A DNA stretch of 64,000 nucleotides from Cyanomargarita calcarea GSE-NOS-MK-12-04C (GTDB taxonomy: Bacteria > Cyanobacteriota > Cyanobacteriia > Cyanobacteriales > Nostocaceae): positions 1-64,000 of the forward strand of contig JAHHGZ010000025.1 of NCBI GenBank assembly GCA_019359595.1, read 5' to 3'. The notes beneath the pieces are model-generated. The model was not told where the DNA came from and ran no database searches. It saw only the letters and a list, made by a program, of their open reading frames with translations. The translations under genes and the position numbers were made by a program. Below are positions 54,805 through 64,000 of this stretch, in pieces; position 1 is the first letter of the stretch; every line of letters starts with the position of its first letter.

Positions 54805-56667
54805 TTAAAAGATCAAGTTTAAAAACTGAGTTCCCCAGTATTGCCAAGTTACAAATGCGCCTAAGACACTTACTCCCATCAGTATGGTGAATGCATAAAA
54901 TTGGGTTTGTCCGGAGGTACTGTATTTTAGGCCTTCTCCACCCAACACTGAAAACAAACCGACGAAGTTGACGATACCATCGACTACCAAACGGTCAACC
55001 ATATCGGTGAGTTTGGAAATCAGTGCTACTCCCAAAATAATTGTCATGCGATACAGTTTCGGGGTGTAAAAGTCGTATGCCAACAAGTCTTGTAAACCTT
55101 TGAAGGGAAGGTGTATTGGTTTGGGGATGAAATCGCTCAGATAAATCACAGCGCTGATGCTGCAACCAAAAATACTCGACCAAGCTAGTAATAGTGCTAC
55201 ATCTTTATTCAAGCTTGCCCAACTCGGTAGGAGTGATAAACTTTCTAAAACCAAGGGCAGATGGAGAACGAAGCCAAGTAAAATTACCATTGGCAGAACC
55301 ATTGGCCAGTGAACTTCAGGCGATCGCTCGCTCATGGCCTTGGGTTTGCCACCAAAAAGTAAACAAAATTCTCTGGTTAAACTAAAAGCTGTCAGAGCGT
55401 TGACGAGCAAAATTACTCCCACCAACCAAGGTTTTGTCACCCACAAATCGTCGGATAATTCCATCAATGCCCAGAAGCTACCCAAAGGTGGGAATCCAAT
55501 TAACCCCAAGGTTCCAACAATAAATGCTATTCCCGATATCGGTCTGCGTCCCCACAATCCACCAAGCTTAGTTACATCTTGGGTGATACTGTTCCAAATA
55601 ATTCCACCTGTACTCATCACCAATAATGCTGCTGATACAGCATGGGTGAGTACTAATAATAGTGCTGCATCGTCTTGCTGGGTACCTACAGCAATGAACA
55701 CCAAACCCATGTAGGCGCTCACTGTATAAGATAAGCAGCGTTTGAGGTCAATTTGGGCGATCGCAATCAATGAAGCACCCACTGCTGTCACTGCACCAAT
55801 CCCGATCATGGCATTTGATACAATTGGCGACAAGGCAAACACTGGTTGCAACTTGACTAACACCCATGCACCACTAGCCACTACCACCGAATTCCGCAGA
55901 ATTGTACTGGGAACTGGGCCTTCCATCGCCTCATCCAACCACAGATGCAATGGGAACTGGGCACATTTACCCATCGGTCCGGCAATTAATGCTAAACTCA
56001 CCAGCCCAATAGCTGTAGGGTCAACTTTTGCCTTTTCCGCCCACTCCGCCAACTCTGTATAATTCCAAGTGCCAGCGAGGGGCCATATTGCCAACACTCC
56101 CATCAGTAGAAATAAGTCTCCTGTCCGCTTGGTTAGAAAAGCATCTCTCGCACCTGTGACCACCAAGGACTGGCTAAACCACAACCCAACTAGGAGGTAA
56201 GTCCCTAGAGTCAGGATTTCCAATATTACATAGCTGAAGAACAAATTGTTGCACAGCACAAGGGCGCACAATCCAGCTTCAAACAATCCCAAAAGAGAAA
56301 AGAAGCGTCCCCAACCCCAATCCATCTCCATATAGCCGATCGCAAAAATCTGCGCCAGGAAATTCAAACCACAAATCAAAACCAATCCACCGACACTCAG
56401 GGATGATATTTCTACCGCGATGGTGAGGTTTAAGCCTGCAACATCCAGCCAAGGAAGAAATAGTTCTTGTGGGGGTTGATTCCAAGTCGCTTGCAGTGCG
56501 ATCGCGCTATGGAGAAACGACAAAAATGTCATCACTAAGTTCACATAACCCGCCGGTCTTGGCCCGGTTAGCCGGATTAGTCCCGGCGACCAAGGTATCG
56601 CGAATGAAGCACCGATTAAGGCATAACAAGGCACTAACCAAACGGTCTCAAGCAGGTACTGAGACAT
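54805..56667 (-). CDS. ndhF3: NAD(P)H-quinone oxidoreductase chain F3
   Basis: A 620-residue NuoL/NdhF-type membrane protein with about 16 helices. LTIAVEISSLSVGGLVLICG, FFSYVILEILTLGTYLLVG and MGKCAQFPLHLWLDEAMEGP (the conserved H/W-L-x-D-A-M-E-G-P pump motif) are seen, with a C-terminal lateral-helix region. It is the first gene of the CO2-uptake cluster. In other cyanobacteria this cluster is induced by low inorganic carbon through a LysR regulator; I could not identify a convincing site in the 611-base upstream spacer. Confidence 0.88.
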   Translation of the reverse strand: MSQYLLETVWLVPCYALIGASFAIPWSPGLIRLTGPRPAGYVNLVMTFLSFLHSAIALQATWNQPPQELFLPWLDVAGLNLTIAVEISSLSVGGLVLICGLNFLAQIFAIGYMEMDWGWGRFFSLLGLFEAGLCALVLCNNLFFSYVILEILTLGTYLLVGLWFSQSLVVTGARDAFLTKRTGDLFLLMGVLAIWPLAGTWNYTELAEWAEKAKVDPTAIGLVSLALIAGPMGKCAQFPLHLWLDEAMEGPVPSTILRNSVVVASGAWVLVKLQPVFALSPIVSNAMIGIGAVTAVGASLIAIAQIDLKRCLSYTVSAYMGLVFIAVGTQQDDAALLLVLTHAVSAALLVMSTGGIIWNSITQDVTKLGGLWGRRPISGIAFIVGTLGLIGFPPLGSFWALMELSDDLWVTKPWLVGVILLVNALTAFSLTREFCLLFGGKPKAMSERSPEVHWPMVLPMVILLGFVLHLPLVLESLSLLPSWASLNKDVALLLAWSSIFGCSISAVIYLSDFIPKPIHLPFKGLQDLLAYDFYTPKLYRMTIILGVALISKLTDMVDRLVVDGIVNFVGLFSVLGGEGLKYSTSGQTQFYAFTILMGVSVLGAFVTWQYWGTQFLNLIF

Positions 56668-57278
56668 TTATTCACCTCTACACTCTTCTTGTTTTAATTT
56701 GGGTTTTTCAACCAACAAGCTTTGATCCCAAGCACAAAAAAATTTAATTAACGCAATTTAATAATTGATTAATCTTCACACCTACAGAGTAACTTTATAT
56801 GGCTAAAAATGGAATTGCTGATTAAGAATTTTACACGATGTTATCTCTAATTAATTCTTATATGTCTCATCATTTGATTAATGAATCATAACTATTGGTT
56901 TTATCTATGCTTTTAAGTTATTAACTTTTTTAAAGTTGAAAGGAAAGATAGTATATGTTCGTCAAAACCTGCTTTGAGGAATTTGAGAGTGCCAATCTTA
57001 TTCTTGCTTTTCTCTAGAGATAATTAGTAATTAATACTTATTGACTTAATATGAAAAGATAAATTAGATGAGCGATTCCAGGCTAATTAGAACGTGTACA
57101 CTCAGGGATTTTTGTCAAGGCAAATTGCGAAAAATATTTAGTGCAGAGAATTATTGGGATTAGTGGCTAACTACAGATCCCCGACTTCTCGAAGAAGTCG
57201 GGGATTTAAAAGGCTTGTTGTAAGTAACTTCTGAATATTAACTTTATGACTGGGGAGTTATGTTTGCTCTTGTTGCAC
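56668..57278. other. Intergenic, presumed ndhF3 promoter region
   Basis: No gene is seen. The stretch is very AT-rich with ATTGATTAAT and TTTGATTAATGAATC-type motifs that might be LysR sites. A CCCCGACTTCTCGAAGAAGTCGGGG hairpin (57179-57203) is a perfect stem and could be a terminator for the small gene at 57279 on the minus strand. Confidence 0.45.
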
Positions 57279-57497
57279 TCATTTCGATTTAATCGTATTT
57301 GCAAAAATGGGATGCTCCCCCCCATTCACAGGATAGGCATAGGCAACTATTATTAACGATGGTTGTTGAATTTGACTTATTGGTGCAGGCTTCATTTCCC
57401 CTCGAAAATCCAAAAACTGCACGAGGATAAGGTAGGCGATCGCGATAATTATAGAAATTGCGCCTGTAACAATGGCTACGAACTTTGAAATATCCAT
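57279..57497 (-). CDS. Small membrane protein
   Basis: A 72-residue protein with one N-terminal helix (VAIVTGAISIIIAIAYLILV) followed by LDFRGEMKPAPIS and a short soluble tail. The context, next to a terminator-like hairpin downstream and its own spacer upstream, suggests a real gene. Such single-pass proteins are common in cyanobacteria; no function can be given. Confidence 0.55.
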   Translation of the reverse strand: MDISKFVAIVTGAISIIIAIAYLILVQFLDFRGEMKPAPISQIQQPSLIIVAYAYPVNGGEHPIFANTIKSK

Positions 57498-57591
57498 AAG
57501 TATTTCCTACATGATCTGAGAATAATATGATTATTTCTCTATTATGATATTAATTCAGCGGAATTTTGCCTTTAGGTGAGGAAAGTCTTTT

Positions 57592-57712
57592 GTCCCCCTA
57601 CCCCCAATTCAAAGGGGAGAAGAAAATTCAAATTCAAAGTCCCCCAGAATTAGGGAGCCACTGCGTTTCTTGGCTCTGCCGACTTGTAGCATGTGGCGTG
57701 GATTTAGGGGGC
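57592..57712 (+). repeat. Dispersed repeat, copy C
   Basis: Third copy of the element at 3700 and 13885, sharing CCCCAATTCAAAGGGGAGA, GGCTCTGCCGACTTGTAG and GTGGCGTGGATTTAGGGGGC. The interior includes a small duplication (AATTCAAATTCAAAG). Confidence 0.85.
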
Positions 57713-57743
57713 TTATATTGTACCTCACTGGATGCTCCCATCG

Positions 57744-59027
57744 CTATAACTTATTACTAATTACTTTCCAGATGCGGGGCTGATAAAATAAAGATTGACT
57801 GATAACTTTACTAGATTTGACTGCAAATCTAAAAGATTCAACTATATCAAAAGAGCATACTCCCTCTTTAATATATATTTTAGCGCTATATAAACCAGGT
57901 AATAAACAACAATAAGGCATCTGCATCTGTATCTCCACTTTTCCAGGGAGTATTTTTAATGTTTGATTATCGCTCGCAGATGTTATATATAAAATTCGTT
58001 CGTTTTGTCCGGATAATGCAGTAATTAATACGCCTACATTGGCATTAATAATTTGTTTATTTGCTTGACATTCTACACATAAATAAGCGGGTTCTCCACA
58101 ATCGAGGGTTAGAATAATATTACCTTGCTCATCTTGAAAACATAGAGATACAATGTCCACACCCAGACTTTGCTCGGGAGACTTTTTTGGTAAGAACATT
58201 TTTCCTTGATGTATGTCTACTCCACCCAAAGAGAAATCCTCTTCATACTTCTTAATAACTACTTCTGTTTTCCCAACTTTTATCAATTTACCTTTTGCTA
58301 AATAAATAGAAGATTCGCATACATTTAATACCACATGAGGATTATGAGAAACTAAAATAAAAGCTGTTCCTTGTTCTCGCAGTTTTGCTAATCTTTGGTA
58401 ACATTTCATTCTAAAATTTATATCACCTACAGCCAGCACTTCGTCAATTAGTAAAATATCTGGTTCTATGTGAACTGCACAAGCAAAACCCAACCTAGCA
58501 GCCATTCCAGAACTATAAGTTTGCACGGGTGCATCAATTGCATCTCCAATTTCAGCAAAATCTATGACATCTGAAAATCTTTCTTTTATTTCTTTGATTG
58601 ATAAACCCAGAATAGACATATTTGCATAAATATTCTCTCTTCCTGTCAGGATAGGATTAAATCCCGCACCCAATGCGATTAAGGGGGCCACCTTACCTCG
58701 GACTTTGATACAGCCAATATCAGGTTTAATCAAGCCGCTAATGATCCGTAACAGCGTACTTTTTCCGGCTCCATTTGCACCAACTAAACCTAAAGCTTCT
58801 CCCCGTCGCAGTTGGAAGGTAATATCTTTAAGTGCCCAAAATTCTTTCTGACGTAGAGTGTTGCTATTTCTATTTTTTCCGATTAGTTCTGTCGCGATGT
58901 CTTGGATACCATATAGTAAAGATTGCTTTAAGTCTCGACAAAACTTTTTAGATAAATTTTCAACGGAAATAAGTATTTCCGTATCTTGAGGTTTAATTGT
59001 ATCCTTTTGATTAATTAAATTAGTCAC
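57744..59027 (-). CDS. Polysaccharide ABC transporter ATPase (Wzt-like)
   Basis: A 427-residue protein. The ATPase (about 1-255) has GLVGANGAGKSTLLRIISGL, YSSGMAARLGFACAVHIEP (the polysaccharide-type signature) and DILLIDEVLAVGDINFRMKC. The C-terminal part (about 285-427) is a beta-rich Wzt carbohydrate-binding-like domain (ILTLDCGEPAYLCVECQ, LPGLYSAKIYIKEG). It works with the permease encoded at 60279-61148 to export an O-antigen-like or capsular glycan. A broken Rpn gene lies between the two. Confidence 0.9.
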   Translation of the reverse strand: MTNLINQKDTIKPQDTEILISVENLSKKFCRDLKQSLLYGIQDIATELIGKNRNSNTLRQKEFWALKDITFQLRRGEALGLVGANGAGKSTLLRIISGLIKPDIGCIKVRGKVAPLIALGAGFNPILTGRENIYANMSILGLSIKEIKERFSDVIDFAEIGDAIDAPVQTYSSGMAARLGFACAVHIEPDILLIDEVLAVGDINFRMKCYQRLAKLREQGTAFILVSHNPHVVLNVCESSIYLAKGKLIKVGKTEVVIKKYEEDFSLGGVDIHQGKMFLPKKSPEQSLGVDIVSLCFQDEQGNIILTLDCGEPAYLCVECQANKQIINANVGVLITALSGQNERILYITSASDNQTLKILPGKVEIQMQMPYCCLLPGLYSAKIYIKEGVCSFDIVESFRFAVKSSKVISQSLFYQPRIWKVISNKL

Positions 59028-59191
59028 TGCTGCAAGGTAACGAGCAATTAATTTTGATGACTGGGGTTGGTGGAAGGTGCAGATTTAAAAATGGCGGATT
59101 TAGAAAAAGCATCACAGTGGAAAAGGGAATTATTGAAGGAAAAATAGACGCGATTTCTAAATTTCCCTTGCTCCCCATCGAACTTTCGCAA

Positions 59192-60062
59192 TCATAATTG
59201 ATTAAACCAAGCATCCAAATCAGCCATGCTGGTAAAATCAAGCAATGCTTCCCCCAGATTTTCCAACTGTTCCAACGAGAGAGATTCAACTTGTTGACGC
59301 ACCTCTTGCGGTAATTCCCCCACCCGTCTGGCTAATTGACGCAGAACGAGCGATTTTTCTCCTTCCTCTCGTCCTTCTTCTCGTCCTTCTTCCTTGATTT
59401 CTCGATAAACCCGTGTTTCTCGCAGTGTAATTCCTAGCATTTCTTCTACCTCCCGTTGGCTCTTATTTTCAAATTTGTACACCATTATTGTCGTTAATAA
59501 CTCTATTATGGCGCTATTTTCTGGCTGAGGGGCTTCCTGCTGACTTCTGGCAAGCAAATACCTAGCTTCTTGGGTTGCTTGTTCATCATCTATTGTTGTC
59601 AACACCATTAACGCTACCCACAAGGGTAAAGAGCGAATATCGCCCAATTCATCTAAATATATGCGATTTACCTGTGGGCTGTTAAGTTGACTGAGATAAG
59701 GACGAATATCACTTTGTTCGAGACTACGGGATGGGTAAAGTATCACTATTTGCAGATTACTAAATCTATCCCGGTTACGGTAGAAATATAACCAAGATTC
59801 AGCAAATACTCGTTCATAGAGCCTTTCGTCTTTTTGAAATTGCACTATGCCTCCGGCAGGCTACGCCAACACAAAAATATACAACACCCGGATTTTGACT
59901 TTCTGGTGGTAAAAATACGCCATCGATTTCAAATTTTGGTTCTTTAACTGCTACCGAATCAAATCTATATTCGTCTGCATTGGCTGGCGGATTTGTCAAT
60001 AGTTCAAATAGTAAAGTTGGCGATTGTTGAAATAGTTTATAGAAAATTGTATCTCGACGCAT
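59192..60062 (-). pseudogene. Rpn family nuclease/transposase, frameshifted
   Basis: The N-terminal part (MRRDTIFYKLFQQSPTLLFE, FEIDGVFLPPESQNPGVVYF, PD-(D/E)XK core) and the C-terminal part (VQFQKDERLYERVFAESWLY, EMLGITLRETRVYREIKEEG, QLARRVGELPQEVRQQ) are in different frames. They are separated by a 25-base palindromic insert at about 59846-59870. Removing the insert restores an approximately 285-residue Rpn protein, a family that promotes recombination and shows defence-like roles. Confidence 0.85.
59846..59870. repeat. Small dispersed repeat inserted in a coding sequence
   Basis: TATGCCTCCGGCAGGCTACG plus CCAAC interrupts the codons for the nuclease active-site strand. The insert is not a multiple of three. 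It resembles the small dispersed repeats known from Nostoc. Confidence 0.7.
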
Positions 60063-60278
60063 GAAGAATTTTATTTGAGGATTGCACCTTCTCAATTTTA
60101 AGCTTTAAGTGCTTCTAATCATCTATCTTGGTTGGCGCGATCGCATAGTGGTTTCTCTTGCTCCTCATCGAACTTTAGACCCAGAGTGTTTTCCTACTGT
60201 CAAACACTTAACCTCTTGCTTAGGTTTATGTGCCGGTCAGTTTCTTGAGAGCCTCCGACAGGCACCGTCCAAACCCTC

Positions 60279-61148
60279 CTAAGAACTTACTCTCTCAACC
60301 ACAAAAGGCATAGCTAGACGAAATGCAACCCAAGTTATTAGCAAGCCAATTAAGGTAATTAAACTGACTATCCAAAATCTTGATGGATCTGATACCACTC
60401 CTGTTGTTGCTAACTCTCGGGTTGTTACCAATAAAGGAGTGACGGGATTAAGTTTGACTAAAAAACCAAATATTCCTCGATTGGGAATGGGATAAACGAC
60501 TGGAGTTAGAAACAGCCAAAAGCCTGTAAATAGAGATAAGCCTCTAGATATATCTTGATATAAAATTCCTAATGGGGCTAATAAAATGCCGATAAATGTG
60601 CCTAGTAAAATTAGATGAAGTAATGGGACTGGAGTTAAAAATACTGTCCATGTAACAGAAATGCGAAACCAGATAAATAATGCGACTATTAAAATTAATT
60701 TGATCGCAAAGTTAAAAAATACTTCACCTAACTTAGCTAAAATCAATGCTTCCCGAGGAAAGTTTACTCTAGATAGCATTGGTTTTGCCACAATTACAGC
60801 TTGCATTGGGCTATTTAATGCCTCAACAAATGTTTGCCAAAGTGCAGTGCTGAATACTATATAAACTGGATATGGTAAATCTGTTTTGGCAATATTAATA
60901 ACCTTGGCATCATTAGCAAGACTAAATCCAACGGCCATAACAATTGGTGGTAGAAAAGCCCAGGTAATTCCTAATAAAGATTGCCGATATTGGGCGCTAA
61001 TATCTCTCACCATTAATCGCCATGCAAGTTCGCGGGAAGCTAGTAAGTCTCGCCACATTTCTTTGGACAATTGAACCGGATGTTTTAGCAAACTCTCAGG
61101 TGTATAAATGACCTCAGATAGCTGAGATTTTAGATGCTTTATTTTCAT
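60279..61148 (-). CDS. Polysaccharide ABC transporter permease (Wzm-like)
   Basis: A 289-residue ABC-2 type permease with about six helices. The N-terminal amphipathic part (LAWRLMVRDISAQYRQSLLG, then ITWAFLPPIVMAVGFSL) is the family hallmark; VYPIPNRGIFGFLVKLNPVT precedes the last helices. It pairs with the ATPase at 57744-59027. Its start overlaps the end of the upstream GT2 gene by 35 bases, so translation is coupled. Confidence 0.9.
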   Translation of the reverse strand: MKIKHLKSQLSEVIYTPESLLKHPVQLSKEMWRDLLASRELAWRLMVRDISAQYRQSLLGITWAFLPPIVMAVGFSLANDAKVINIAKTDLPYPVYIVFSTALWQTFVEALNSPMQAVIVAKPMLSRVNFPREALILAKLGEVFFNFAIKLILIVALFIWFRISVTWTVFLTPVPLLHLILLGTFIGILLAPLGILYQDISRGLSLFTGFWLFLTPVVYPIPNRGIFGFLVKLNPVTPLLVTTRELATTGVVSDPSRFWIVSLITLIGLLITWVAFRLAMPFVVERVSS

Positions 61149-62112
61149 AGCGACTGGTGATATAGCGGTTTAATCTTTTGTCCAGAAAACGCAGGATTTT
61201 CGCTACTATCTTTGAGCCAATTTTGCCGATGGGTAGGTTGCGGGCAAAAGGATTGATAATTGTCATATGTCGTCTCCATCCCAAGCTTTTATATCTCTTT
61301 TGAAAGTATTCGTCTTCAGTCAAATTCCATTTTTGTTGTAGATGTTTTAGGCTGGCTACTTCCCATGCATCGCTCCAACGCAGCATATAATAATGGATGT
61401 CTGTCCGTTCCAATGGTGTTCCAAAGACATAGGTCATGAGAGATTTAGGTTCTAAATAAACTGTACCGCCTTTACTCTGTACCAACATACACAAATCAAT
61501 ATGTTCTTTTGTATTTAACAGTGCTTCATCTAGCAAACCAATTTGTTGAAATATCTCTGTGCGTGCCATCATGCAGTGAAACTCAGCTAATGCCGTTTGT
61601 TGTCGTTGTAGCTGGGTTGCATCTGTGATTCGGCATCCTTGTTTGTAAATTTTTTCAATAATCTTTCGTCTAATTGTTCCATTGTTCGTTTCCACCAACA
61701 CTCCTGTTTCTCCACCTGCACAATGTATTTGTTGGTGTAGGGGTGTGCCTTCACAGATCAGGGGGCTAACAATGGTGGCTGCTGTTGCTTCTGCGCACTC
61801 TACCAATGATTTCAGCCAACCGGCAGTGACTACCACATCGTTGTCAATGAAAACTACGTATTTGCTGTTAACTTGACGCAAACCGATGTTTCTGGCTTGG
61901 TTGGGTGAGAGGTAGCAATCTGTACGAATTAATTGAAATTGTTTTTCGAGAGATTGACGTGCGAGATAATCTCTGATGTGAGCCGGGGAATTCCCATCTA
62001 CATAGATTAAGTTGAAGGGATATTCTGTATATTCGTAGATGCTTAAGAGTGATTGTTGAGTATAGCTGAAACGCTCTCGGGGAACGACTATAATTGTAAC
62101 TTCAGGGTTCAT
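61114..62112 (-). CDS. Glycosyltransferase family 2
   Basis: A 332-residue GT-A enzyme. VTIIVVPRERFSYTQQSLLS and NLIYVDGNSPAHIRDYLARQ precede the nucleotide-sugar motif NSKYVVFIDNDVVVTAGWLK (D-N-D). LDEALLNTKEHIDLCMLVQ provides the usual E-D-like acceptor residues in altered form (KEHID). It is probably part of the exported glycan pathway with the ABC permease, with which it overlaps. Confidence 0.87.
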   Translation of the reverse strand: MNPEVTIIVVPRERFSYTQQSLLSIYEYTEYPFNLIYVDGNSPAHIRDYLARQSLEKQFQLIRTDCYLSPNQARNIGLRQVNSKYVVFIDNDVVVTAGWLKSLVECAEATAATIVSPLICEGTPLHQQIHCAGGETGVLVETNNGTIRRKIIEKIYKQGCRITDATQLQRQQTALAEFHCMMARTEIFQQIGLLDEALLNTKEHIDLCMLVQSKGGTVYLEPKSLMTYVFGTPLERTDIHYYMLRWSDAWEVASLKHLQQKWNLTEDEYFQKRYKSLGWRRHMTIINPFARNLPIGKIGSKIVAKILRFLDKRLNRYITSRYENKASKISAI

Positions 62113-62208
62113 ATAATTTTATCTGAATGAGATTATTTTTTTTAATTAAATTAAGATTGACGGCTTTCGGCGTAATTCCTGTAATTGCATCTTCATACAA
62201 AAATGGTA

Positions 62209-63468
62209 TCAGGATTTAATGCCATTTTTGGTTTTGGATTCAGAAATGACTTGCCGATAAATTTCTACTAATTCATCGTTTAATTTATTTATATCGTAGT
62301 GTGTGGATACGTAAATACTACCAGCTTTGCCCATTTCCAACCACTTTTCTGGATGCTCTATCAAATAGTTCAATTTTTCGGCGATCGCATTCGCATCTCT
62401 CTCTGGTACTAAAAAACCAGAGGTACCATCTTTTACTAGTTCAGGTATACCACCGTGGAGAGTGGCAATAACTGGTAAACCCATTGCCATTGCTTCTTTT
62501 AATGTATTGACAGGTGCGTCTTCATTGCCGTCTTTGGCAGTGACGCTGGGGGCAATAAATATATGAGATTTTTCCAGAATTTCAATGATTTCTGGCTGAT
62601 TTTTCCAACCTAACAGCTTAACTTGCTTGTTGAGTTTCAAGTCTTGAATAACTTGCTGTAAGTGTTCTTTTAAATATCCATCTCCAATGATATTGTACTC
62701 GATATTGGGGTGCATTTTTGCCACTTGAGCTAAGGCGCGAATGCTATATTCTATGCCTTTTTTTTCGATGAGCCGACAAGTTGTAGCAATCCGAATTTTA
62801 CCCTCTGGGTGGGGATATCGTGGTTTAAACTGAAAGCTATTGCAATCTATTCCTGAACCATGAACTATTATTTTTTCTGGTTCGCAACCTAGTTTAATGG
62901 CTCGTTTATGGAAGAATTTACAGTTAGCAAGAAAAAAATCTCCTGTAGTAAATAATTCTTCATAAACTCGTTTTCCATACTCTTGTACATACCAACTGAT
63001 ATCGTAACCGCGAAAGGAAGTAACTAATTTTCCTTGTAGGGCACCAATATTACGTAGAATCATTCCGTCAATGGCAAATGTTCCAAATTGGCAGTGGATT
63101 ATATCGTATGGTTGTGTATTTAATAATGGAATGACTGAGTAAAATAATCTTAAGGAAGCTGCTTGTCTGCCATACTTGAAAAAATTAAGCGATCGCAATA
63201 ATACTAAGGGTGCTTTGTGAAAGTTTTTCCAGATTAATATTAGAGCTTGGAATACTCGCCATAATTGGTTTTGTGGGACTGAAAGTGCATAATGTGTTTT
63301 CTCAATTAGGTGATATTTTTCTACGTCTGGATGCACAAAGTCAGATTCTTTTGGTTTTGTTCCGTAGATATGAACTTCATGTCCCCGAGCAATTAAACCT
63401 GTAATTTGATTCAGAATAAATGTTTCTGATAAAACGGGGAAGTACCCGACTAGGAAGGCTATTCTCAC
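62209..63468 (-). CDS. Glycosyltransferase family 4
   Basis: A 419-residue GT-B enzyme. MRIAFLVGYFPVLSETFILN is typical of colanic-acid-type glycosyltransferases. YDIIHCQFGTFAIDGMIL, IRIATTCRLIEKKGIEYSIR and FIAPSVTAKDGNEDAPVNTL with the EAMAMGLPVIATLHGGIPEL motif complete the domain. It is the first gene of the polysaccharide cluster. The 97-base gap to the GT2 gene suggests one transcript. Confidence 0.9.
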   Translation of the reverse strand: MRIAFLVGYFPVLSETFILNQITGLIARGHEVHIYGTKPKESDFVHPDVEKYHLIEKTHYALSVPQNQLWRVFQALILIWKNFHKAPLVLLRSLNFFKYGRQAASLRLFYSVIPLLNTQPYDIIHCQFGTFAIDGMILRNIGALQGKLVTSFRGYDISWYVQEYGKRVYEELFTTGDFFLANCKFFHKRAIKLGCEPEKIIVHGSGIDCNSFQFKPRYPHPEGKIRIATTCRLIEKKGIEYSIRALAQVAKMHPNIEYNIIGDGYLKEHLQQVIQDLKLNKQVKLLGWKNQPEIIEILEKSHIFIAPSVTAKDGNEDAPVNTLKEAMAMGLPVIATLHGGIPELVKDGTSGFLVPERDANAIAEKLNYLIEHPEKWLEMGKAGSIYVSTHYDINKLNDELVEIYRQVISESKTKNGIKS

Positions 63469-63781
63469 AGGAATTTTGGAATCTGAGAAAGTTGTTTAAA
63501 CGCAGAGGTACGCTAAGTTTTTTTAGTATAGGTTTATTGTTTAGTTAAATGAAGCAAGTAAGATAAAACTTTTTCTGAACAATCTATTTCGGTAAATACT
63601 TTAGGCTTTTATATTGCTTTTAGGCTAATAGTCTTTATTTGAGGGGGTTTTAATTAGAGAGTGCGGTAAACATTTTGAGAATGAGATGTAATAAATAGAA
63701 CAAATATCTCCGGAATGAATTGCAATAGTAAATTGTGCAAAGATACGATCCATATGAGTAGATTTGCGGGATTTAAGTTTT

Positions 63782-64000
63782 ATGACTCTGACTGAAGAAA
63801 TTCTTTCACAATTACCCGGAGATGTTTTGTTCAGATTACGTAGCGCCGATCGCATTTTAACATCAGTGAGGGAAGGCATAGCACCCATACCAATGGTTGT
63901 GAAGGAAAATAACCAGCCTTTGGGTTCTGTAGAGTGGGATGTTGCCATCTGTGGTGGCACTTTAGGTATTTTAATCGGTTGCGCTTTGGCTGTGCAAGGT
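63782..64000 (+). CDS. Lycopene-cyclase-like flavoprotein (CruA/CruP), partial
   Basis: The 5' end of a gene cut by the window edge: 73 codons from ATG 63782. They read EEILSQLPGDVLFRLRSADR, then WDVAICGGTLGILIGCALAV, a Rossmann FAD-binding site of the CGGTLGIL type that I associate with the CruA/CruP lycopene cyclase group. The assignment rests on this short section only; another FAD-dependent oxidoreductase is possible. A long antisense frame over it (63625-63960) is a shadow. Confidence 0.55.
   Translation, partial: MTLTEEILSQLPGDVLFRLRSADRILTSVREGIAPIPMVVKENNQPLGSVEWDVAICGGTLGILIGCALAVQG

Noticed and set aside
59020-59289. An 89-codon minus-strand ORF between the ATPase and the Rpn gene
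   Set aside because: It overlaps the end of the Rpn frame and has a Trp/Pro-rich composition with no family resemblance.

Overview
The window looks like a chromosomal segment from a filamentous cyanobacterium, probably Nostocales. The evidence is the many GCGATCGC (HIP1) octamers, heptameric short tandem repeats of the TAACTCC type, numerous small dispersed palindromic repeats, and typical cyanobacterial genes: pxcA, a pedR-like regulator, an ndhF3-ndhD3-cupA carbon-uptake cluster, and the cyanobacterial families DUF1822, DUF6391 and CHAT-CHASE2. I saw no tRNA, rRNA or CRISPR array.

Layout. 0-3.7 kb holds seven small secreted proteins, three of them near-identical tandem copies, built on Q/N/G-rich repeats that resemble extracellular fibre or amyloid subunits. 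4-16.6 kb holds a solitary PIN protein, mltA, a foreign-looking bioA fused by position to the tail of a broken PLP decarboxylase, pxcA, an AddB-like P-loop protein, a catalase-like haem protein, msrA and glgP. 17-28.6 kb holds a zinc-ribbon membrane protein, a histidine phosphatase convergent with a Ser/Thr kinase, glycosyltransferases, a pedR-like LuxR regulator, a fructokinase-type PfkB, gluconokinase, a GST and a methyltransferase fragment. 29-33.7 kb holds leuCD, a PhyH-like dioxygenase and sfsA.

33.9-39.5 kb is a peptide-export cassette. A 62-residue double-glycine precursor faces a PPIase, an HlyD adaptor and a C39-peptidase ABC transporter with an N-terminal cyclic-nucleotide-binding domain. 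40.6-46.1 kb holds a sigma-factor-like protein, a DUF1822 protein and a membrane CHAT protease with a CHASE2 sensor. Together they form a candidate sensor-protease-transcription system, and this is the strongest candidate for an undescribed system here. 46.3-48.2 kb is a graveyard: an xisH pseudogene with three stops, an ABC-ATPase scrap and an MprF/YbhN scrap beside a DUF1003 protein. 48.4-50.9 kb carries an unusual leucyl-tRNA synthetase whose start is unresolved and whose leader contains a clear promoter, a minimal ORF and a hairpin.

51.2-56.7 kb is the inducible CO2-uptake NDH-1 module (ndhF3, ndhD3, cupA), interrupted by a CDP-alcohol phosphatidyltransferase fragment and tandem repeats. 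57.7-63.5 kb is a polysaccharide export and assembly cluster (Wzt, Wzm, GT2, GT4) with a broken Rpn nuclease gene between the two ABC components. The window ends inside a flavoprotein resembling CruA/CruP.

The region is unusually rich in gene fragments and in miniature inverted-repeat elements. One 112-121 bp element is present three times. All calls were made by reading sequence and by family knowledge; no database search was run.
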